NCBI GenBank assembly: GCA_033977485.1
Contig: CM066983.1
Span: forward strand, 107,041,580-107,105,579
DNA length: 64,000 nt
Direction: 5' to 3'
Source of the DNA: Hydrangea macrophylla
Lineage: Eukaryota > Streptophyta > Magnoliopsida > Cornales > Hydrangeaceae
The translations under genes and the position numbers were made by a program. Within the stretch, counting starts at the first letter, position 1. Each line of letters begins with the position of its first letter. The notes under the pieces are model-generated. The model saw nothing but the letters and a program-made list of their open reading frames with translations, was not told where the DNA came from and did not search any database. Below, in pieces: positions 57,379-64,000 of this stretch.

Positions 57379-57387
57379 TTCTTAAAT

Positions 57388-57739
57388 TTGTTTCTTATAT
57401 TTGGTTACCAACTATGACATTGGGACAACCAAACACAACTTCAAGCCAAATTCATAATCTCAAATTTAGAACCGTAACATTATCATTAATTAATAGACCT
57501 AAATATTAATTTAGGAGAAATGATATGCTTCTCAAACTTACATCCCAAAATTTGTTTTCCAACACATGTAATAGAGGTACCATCTAAAACAACTTCCAAT
57601 AAAACTTTTGAATACAAATTCAGGTAGTTCCATTGTATTTAATGTGGCCCAACTATCATATGTGTTGTGATACAAATTTGAGAATCATAGCACTACGTAG
57701 TCGGTAGTACTTACTAAAGAGTGAGTAATACTCTTACTA
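57388..57739. other. Intergenic region, no gene seen
   Basis: AT-rich. No repeat with defined ends. Confidence 0.4.
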
Positions 57740-57991
57740 TTTTTTTTTCAATAATGCTACCGACCTGTACCAAAATATTGCACCGACTTAATGTGTGGGG
57801 ACCACACTTGTAAACTCGCGGAAGATTTGGGCGGGTCATAAGAGACCCAAATCGCTTTGAATTGAAATACCCAATACGGCAATACCCAAATCAGCACTTG
57901 TCTTCTTCTCTCCTCTCCTCAACTTCACAGACCAAGAGACCTGGAGAACTCACTCACTAGCTGCGAGAGAAGAAGACCATATCACAGGTTC

Positions 57992-58032
<41 letters not shown>

Positions 58033-58130
58033 ACACATGCAAACAGCTGTGGGTTCTTAGGGCTGCGATTTGGGGGTGCTGCGATTAGGGCTGCGATTTG
58101 GGAGCAATTTGGGTTACCACCTAACCAGGT

Positions 58131-58161
<31 letters not shown>

Positions 58162-58589
58162 AAAATCTTATATGTTCCATTTATGTTACATTATACCCTG
58201 TATTTTGTTGGGTTATTTGACTGATACGAAAATGTTGAGACTACTACATTTAAATGCTGTTATTAAACTCTTCAACCAGTTTGTGCCTCGACACAGTGTG
58301 GTTGTTTTAGACAGGATACCAAGTAAGAATAAACTTGAAGGTTTTTAATGAACCATTCAATTTTATGCTTGATTTGGTGAAAACCCAGTTTTTAATGAAC
58401 CAGGGATTACAGTCCTCTAAAGCAACAAATTTATTCTGTCAACAAAGATGAAAAACATAGGCAATTTTGCACTGTAATCAACACATTTAACATTCAAGAC
58501 CACATACAACCATTACTTGATGCCTAAAACCAAAGTTGATCTTCCTTCTAACAAGTCTTCATACAACTTCTAGATTTCTACCAAAAATG

Positions 58590-58804
58590 TAAAATTGCAG
58601 AAGAGAAACTAGCCCATGCAGCCACAACACCCGATTCATTACTGTCCCTTTTACCCTTGCGGTACCAAATCAGAGTGGCTTCAATAAGCTCATGAGGGAC
58701 AATCCGGCGTTCTCGTTTAGTGAGCTTTTAAAAAGTACTGACTCTTAGCTTTAGCTATCTCAGCCTCTTCTTCGGAGGTTATTTCTCTCACTACCACCAA
58801 CAAT
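58590..58804 (-). other. Possible further captured coding pieces
   Basis: Minus-strand frames give REITSEEEAEIAKAKSQ (about 58785-58735) and RRIVPHELIEATLIWYRKG (about 58715-58655). They look protein-like in composition but I do not recognise the family, and they are in different frames. Confidence 0.3.
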
Positions 58805-58942
58805 CTACACTTCGGTTCGAACTCCACCAAACCCTTTAAATCTACCAATCTCTTTCCAATTGAAGAAGTTAGTAGTGTTTGAAGCCTCCATAGATGGATC
58901 CAACAAAGCATCAATGAAGTAGCATCCAGGCACTGTTATCAC
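58805..58942 (-). pseudogene. Prolidase (Xaa-Pro dipeptidase) exon fragment
   Basis: 45 codons on the minus strand. VITVPGCYFIDALLDPSM...IGRFKGFGGVRTEV then TAG. This matches the C-terminal metal-binding region of prolidase (TVEPG.YFID ... RF.GFGGVR.E). The Glu normally before PG, a metal ligand, is deleted. An AG at 58944-58943 with a pyrimidine-rich run-up looks like the original intron acceptor, so the copy came from genomic DNA. It cannot encode a functional enzyme. Confidence 0.75.
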
Positions 58943-59948
58943 CTGTAGTCAAGAAATCCAACTTCAGTCTGTTTTCCATGTGATTCTAATCCAATGACCA
59001 TGAACCTGAAAGCTTGAGTTGGAGCAATCACTACATAGAATTAGTGAAATAGCAGTAAGGAAACCGTAATGTGGAAATTGTATTAAAAAAAAAAAAAAAC
59101 TAGTACTCCGTATTAACTAAACGCCCTCTAAACAAATTACAAAAAATCTTTAAGCAGGAGATGTTTATATAGGTGAATGCACAGCTTGAAACAGAAATTG
59201 GAATCCATCATTCTCATGTGGTTTCTCTATTATTTACATACAAAATTTCTGAGGTCAACACTGGAGGATAAAATCGTCTGAAAGCCATGTAGCAAAAAGG
59301 AATACTCTCATTTTCTTGAGATGTGCAAATGCACCAATGTTATATGACATTATATGACATTACAAGTTCCATAAAATATTTTGTGTATAGGATTAGCTGG
59401 GAAACTGTGGCAGTGCACCTAAATTCGGTTAAGAATAATATTTAAGAACTGCTTTTCGTTGATAAAACTCTCTAATAGTTATTAGGATATATATCAACGA
59501 CCTCTTCGGAGGTTTAAATTTTAATATTATATCAACTAGCCCCGTAAGTTTTGTTTTAAAAAAAATTCATTGACATCCCTTGAAGGTTAGATTTGTGTTT
59601 CAATTAACCCCCTTCAAACTAGTGGATTCAATGGAATCAATGAACTAACTATAATGTCCCAATACTTTATACGAGTTTGTAAATAAAGAATCCAATAATT
59701 AATTTAAAAGAAGGAAACCCCTCATCTTCGGTTCATCTATTTCTAATTTACATCAGCTAGTCCCAGAAATTTGAGGGCATATACCATTGCAAAACTTTAC
59801 ATAAATAGAACATATAAGATTTTGAGAGAGAGGAGAGAGATTTTGAACCTGGTTAGGTGGTAACCCAAACTGCTCCCTAATCGCAACACCCCCAAATCTC
59901 AGCACCCCCAAATCGCAACCCTAAGAGCCCACAGGTGTTTGCATGTGT

Positions 59949-59984
<36 letters not shown>

Positions 59985-60223
59985 TGAACCTGTGAGATGG
60001 TCTTCATCTCTCGCAGCTAGTGAGGTCTCCAGGTCTGTGAAGTTGAGGAGAGGAGAGAGAAAGACAAGCTTTGATTTGGGTATTGGGTATTTCAATTCAA
60101 ACGAATTGGGTCTCTTATGACCCGCCCAAATCTTCCGTGGGTTTAAAAGTGTGATCCCCATATACCCAATTCGGTGCATATATTCGGTGGAGTTCGGCTG
60201 ATGTAGAATTATTGTTTTTTATT

Positions 60224-60936
60224 TAACAGGAGGAATACTCCTACTATTGCTCCCAAATTCTTCCACAAATTTGGTTCTCAAATAATTAAAAGAATAGAGG
60301 GTTTTGTTCCAATTTTATTAGAGGAATATATCTTTCATTTGTTGACATTCTAACAACTTCTATTGAGCAAATTAAATGCTGTTACAATGTTTACTATTAG
60401 ACATATTCTCAGAATTTTGTTCTCAATTTACCCTTGAAGGTTGGACAGTAGTTATAGCAATCTTATTTTTATTTGGGATAATTACATGTCAGTATTATAT
60501 TTTTTGTGTAAAATTTAAAAGTAAAGTCTATTAATTTTTCGAAAATAAACAAATATCAACTTTTTGTATAAAATTAAAAGTCGTCAAATTTTACATAAAT
60601 ATTGTGGGAAACTCTTTATAACGTTGTTAGGTTGAGTAGCAACTTTGCACAAAGTGAAGAACAACTTATCACAATGTTGGGAGCAACTCGTATTAATGTT
60701 GAGAGCATATTTATAACATTTTGGAATAAGTTTACAATGTGTAAACATAAATCAATCTTCAAAAGTTGATGCTTTTTGAATTTTCTTAATGACTTTTTTT
60801 ATTTTTTTTTACTTGAAAAAATTGTAGACTCACTTCTAAATTTGCCACATAAACTATACTGAAATGTAATTATTCCTTTTGATTTTCCTTTTGTCTTTTG
60901 TTGAGTAATGCTATTTTTATAGAAGTGGTAAGGAAG
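60224..60936. other. Intergenic region and probable promoter of the TRXL3-3 gene
   Basis: AT-rich, with no clear gene. No unambiguous TATA box was chosen among the many AT-rich sites. Confidence 0.4.
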
Positions 60937-60937
60937 C

Positions 60938-60968
60938 AAGAGAGAGAGAGAAGAGAGAGAGAGAGAGA
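60938..60968 (+). promoter_or_regulatory. GA-repeat 5' leader
   Basis: GAGAGA tract running right up to the ATG at 60969. GA repeats near plant start sites are common targets of BPC (GAGA-binding) factors. The role here is inferred. Confidence 0.5.
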
Positions 60969-63141
60969 ATGGAGGGTGGGTTAGATTTGAAAGGCAACGA
61001 AGACAAGGAAAAGAAAGGGTTAGAGGGCACTGGTCTGAACCTTCCAATCAATCGACATGGTAACCTTATCAGTGCCTCAGGCGATGAAAACCTAAAGGAC
61101 ATCTTTCACCACATCAGAACTTCCAAAACCCCTGTAAGCAGCAAACACTCACTTTTTATTTCAGTTCAGTCCCTGGAGTACTACAATTTATATACCCTTA
61201 ATTGATTGATTGCATTGTATCTCATTTTAAATGGGTCTTCTTGTTCAAATACGATGGGTTTGTTCTGTTTTTCCATTTATTTGCAAATTTATTCTCATCC
61301 ATATACATATATATATATATATATATATAGGTATTGTGTAAGTACGTATTGAAATTAAACTCATTCAAGCCTTTGTAAATGTGTTTTTGCAGGCAGTGAT
61401 AAATTATGGTGCATCTTGGTACGTTAACATATCTTCTTTCTAGCTTTCATCTTCTACAAATTGTTTGCTATGCTGTTTGTAGTTATAATTTTTCTTATTA
61501 AACTACGAGTAAAGATTGGGTACAACTTTTAGGACACAACCCAAAAGATGTGTCTATATCTCTTCAGTCATGTCACTGGACCCTACAGTGACACAGGAGA
61601 GATAGACACATCTCTTGGGTTGTGTCCCAAAAGTTGTCTTTTTGGGTGTGTCCCAAGTATTACCCTTTACCTAAATCTATATAGTTAAGCTGTTTGAATT
61701 TGGGGAAAAATTCATGGGAAAAAGAGCTAACTTTACTGTGTGAAGTTTGAGTACATAGACTGTACATGAGAAAATCCAATGAAAATTGACCAATTTAGTT
61801 GCCTTCATGAGAGAAAATCTGTTGTTTATTGCAGACCAATTTATAATACTTGTGTATAGAAACTTGTCGAGAAAAAGTTGGAAAGGTCCCTCAATATCCG
61901 GAGATAGATTCATAAAAAGGAGTGGAAATCAATGTTATTCTGTGCATCATAGACTATTTCAATTCCTTCTTCTTCTTGTTCTTCTTTTTTTTTTTTTTCT
62001 TTTTTTTTTTTCCGTCTACTTATAACTTCTTATTACAAATGAGCATATAGCTCTTGATCGTGCAGAATGGAGAAAAAAGATTCATACAGCCGACCCCAAT
62101 TGATTGGGACACAAGGCTTGGTTTGGTTTGGTTTCGTGTAACTTCTGATTCTTTTGACTGGTCTTTGCAACTCTTGATGTCTAGACAGATTATCACGGTC
62201 TCAAAAATCTTTTCCATGGTTGCCTAAACTTTTCTTAGCTACTCTAGTTTGTGTCTAGAGCTATCATGGTAATGCCTAATGTCATACTGGAGATAAATTT
62301 CCATTGGGTTGTGACACAATAAGTTCATACGTTGTTGACAGAATAAAGTTCATTCTTTCCTGGTTTGTTTATCTTTGACAATTTACTTGGGAGGCGTTGA
62401 GATAATGGTTTGTTGTGAGTGAGCTGTCCTATATCTTCTCATGGAAAGCATGCTTGGGCTTTCGTGTAGCTGTGCATTCGCGTAGTGTTGTGAATCTTGG
62501 AATTTTAAGGTTTATTTTGATCCTAGAGAAGGTATAGGACAGCTCACTCACAAGTCACAACAAACCCGATATCAGTATGGTAATGGTATCTCGTTATCTG
62601 ATATTCTCGCAATGACGGTATTAATACGTTGGAATTAATTCCTTTTTTTTTTTCCTTCATGCAACTTCTGATTCCTCTCATTGGTCTTTGCAACTCATTT
62701 TTTGAAAACGACGGTATTGTTAATTATTTTTTTTCCTTAATAATCAATTAAAGAAAAGTGTTTTTCTCTGTATTTTCTTCTATTGTACCTCACCAAATCC
62801 ATAAATCAAATAAAGCCTAGAGCAGTAAGTTTTGCTTTGGGGGGTGCGTATGTGCCCATATTGAGTGCGTTAATTTAAACTGGTACATCAGATTCAAACT
62901 AATTGGTTTAATTATTTACAGGTGTCGTGTTTGCAGCCAAATCCTCCCAGCATACTGCCAATTAAGTAACAAGTTCCGAAAGCTTGCTTTTGTATATGCA
63001 GATATAGATGAATGCCCAGAAACAACTCAGCATATACGGTATACACCTACTTTTCATTTTTATCGGGACGGTGAAAGGATCGATGAAATGTTTGGTGCCG
63101 GAGAAGAGAGGCTCCATGACCGTCTCTGGTTGCACTCGTAG
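60969..63141 (+). CDS. TRXL3-3: Thioredoxin-like protein 3-3 (3 exons)
   Basis: Exons 60969-61133, 61393-61418 and 62922-63141, all GT-AG, giving 136 residues. A 50-residue N-terminal lead (MEGGLDLKGN...) precedes a thioredoxin fold. Its active site WCRVC is at residues 64-68, split by intron 2, and the conserved cis-proline is in YTPTFHFYRDG (Pro106). The family is a small soluble thiol-disulfide protein whose plant members (At3g53220, from memory) have WCGVC. Arg replaces the first variable residue here and Val replaces the Pro of classic WCGPC, so redox potential and partners probably differ from canonical thioredoxins. No transit peptide is obvious, so a cytosolic location is likely. Intron 2 contains a MITE. 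The ORF ends LWLHS and is intact. Confidence 0.92.
61507..61665. mobile_element. Mutator-type MITE in intron 2 of TRXL3-3
   Basis: GAGTAAAGATTGGGTACAAC at the left and (reverse) GGGTAATACTTGGGACACAC at the right, with the shared GATGTGTCTAT and CACTGGACCCTACAGTGACA core. The flanking 9-mers match poorly (6/9), so the copy is older or its ends are eroded. Confidence 0.75.
61666..62921 (+). other. Rest of intron 2 of TRXL3-3
   Basis: T-rich tracts at 61986-62012 and 62642-62654. A GACAGCTCACTCACAA / GTGAGTGAGCTGTCCTATA inverted pair lies about 130 bp apart (about 62415 and 62545). No gene. Confidence 0.5.
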
Positions 63142-63197
63142 AGACATTAGCTCAATCTGATTTTAAGGAACAAATTTCATCTTTGTACTCTACTTTG

Positions 63198-63476
63198 GGT
63201 GCGTTTGATAAAACTGAAAATTAAGTGCTGAAAATTAAGTGCTGAATTTTAAGTACTGAAAATTTTAAGTGCTTGAAGTTTTATTCCTTAAAATGGTGTT
63301 TCAACTATTGAAGTAGACTGCATTCAGTGATTATTTTCAGTAGAAATTTTTCACTTAAAGTTTTCAGTGGTTTTGGAGCTATTTTTTTAATTAAGTGGTA
63401 TGTTATCAAACGCACTGAAAAAGAATAAGTGCTGAATTTTTTCATTTTCAGCACTTAATGGGATTATCAAACACAG
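63198..63476. mobile_element. Probable hAT-type MITE 3' of TRXL3-3
   Basis: GGGTGCGTTTGATAA at the left and (reverse) GGCTGTGTTTGATAA at the right, the common form of plant hAT MITE ends. The interior repeats AAGTGCTGAA(A/T)TT. An 8-bp duplication could not be fixed. Confidence 0.6.
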
Positions 63477-63479
63477 CCT

Positions 63480-64000
63480 TTGTCTGATCTCCAGTTTACC
63501 TTGAAAGAAGTAATATACATTTTGATAAGTGTGCATCAAGACTAAAAGTTATTTAATGCACTCTCATTGTGGAAATTTTTTTTCCCAATCATCTACTATG
63601 GGCAGCCTCACCTTAAACGTGTGAATATCAGTTAACTCGACTCAATCAAAATATGTTTAGAATTAGTGAATTACCTACTTCAATATAAACTGAGAGATTC
63701 AAAATTGGTAAAATGAACGAATAACTCGGGATCCTCAATAAAGAATTGGATAATTCATCGGAAAAAAAATACTTGGAAAATGATAACTCAAAAAAAAAAA
63801 AAAAAAAACAAAACAAAAATAAGTGTCAAACCACCATATAGGTTCCTCAAATGGTAATATCCTAATAATTGAACTAAAAGCACACATCGCCTCATCCACA
63901 TGACTACAGCCTTGAAAATGGAACTATTAGATGTATGTGATGGAGCTTCTTTATTCCTCTGCAACCAAAAAGTTGGCTACAGAAAGTTCGTTTGCAGAAA
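63480..64000. other. Intergenic region to window end
   Basis: AT-rich, A tract at 63790-63809. No supported gene. Confidence 0.4.

Larger units (their letters stand above)
57749..60214. mobile_element. Mutator-like element with long inverted ends and captured gene DNA (Pack-MULE-like)
   Basis: The outer about 380 bp on the left (57749-58135) reappears inverted on the right (about 59835-60214). Both contain GGAAGATTTGGGCGGGTCAT, CTTCACAGACC, a CT/GA microsatellite, TTGACACATGCAAACA and GGTTACCACCTAACCAGGT. Ends start CAATAATGCTACC and (reverse) CAATAATTCTACA. Flanking 9-mers TTTTTTTTT and TTTTTTATT match 8/9, although the site is low complexity. The 1.7 kb interior has no transposase but includes a prolidase exon fragment. 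Confidence 0.7.

Overview
This is a nuclear genomic window from a flowering plant, probably a dicot. It is AT-rich, has GT-AG introns of several hundred bases to kilobases, three recognisable plant genes, and dense plant-type transposable elements (copia and chromovirus-like LTR elements, Cassandra, TR-GAG and TRIM elements, tRNA-derived SINEs, hAT and Mutator-type MITEs). The species cannot be named from the sequence alone. All calls come from reading the bases and translations. No alignment or database search was run, and family names rest on recognised motifs.

Genes. (1) A four-exon xyloglucan endotransglucosylase/hydrolase of the XTH31/32 type on the minus strand (3106-5372). (2) A 16-exon gene on the plus strand (44581-55705) encoding a 514-residue FAD-synthase-like protein, with an N-terminal PAPS-reductase-like nucleotide-binding domain and a C-terminal molybdopterin-binding-like domain. 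It has a 5' UTR intron, and its introns carry TRIM and solo-LTR insertions. (3) A three-exon thioredoxin-like 3-3 gene on the plus strand (60969-63141) with an atypical WCRVC active site. A broken calmodulin-like gene with two in-frame stops lies at 31240-31542. The genes share no obvious pathway.

Layout. 1-8.5 kb: XTH, two SINEs in opposite orientation, and MITEs. 8.8-11.2 kb: solo LTR. 12.4-21.35 kb: a complete but decayed copia element (TSD TAACC) with a nested 2.5 kb solo LTR (TSD GCACC). 21.5-27.6 kb: hAT MITE, Mutator-type MITEs and a small solo LTR inside a MITE. 29.3-30.6 kb: LTR-like block. 31.2-32.7 kb: pseudogene and tandem repeats. 32.7-41.7 kb: a young gag-only TR-GAG element, a Cassandra element, the end of a chromovirus-like LTR, and an older inverted TR-GAG relative. 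41.9-44.3 kb: duplicated homopolymer block and MITEs reaching the next promoter. 44.3-56 kb: FAD-synthase-like gene. 56.8-60.2 kb: nested MITEs, then a Mutator-like element with long inverted ends carrying a prolidase gene fragment. 60.9-63.1 kb: thioredoxin-like gene.

Most notable pattern: three LTR or LTR-like blocks (8.9, 18.1 and 29.7 kb) carry different short palindromes (CAGTCGACTG or GGATCGATCC) in the same geometry, with two palindromes 19-22 bp apart and pairs recurring about every 45-73 bp. A fourth LTR (38.3 kb) carries TTCGACCGGTCGAA in a similar arrangement. Separately, a stretch at 25.5-25.8 kb repeats GCCGGY hexamers exactly every 15 bp with unrelated 9-bp spacers. I know of no published description of this arrangement.
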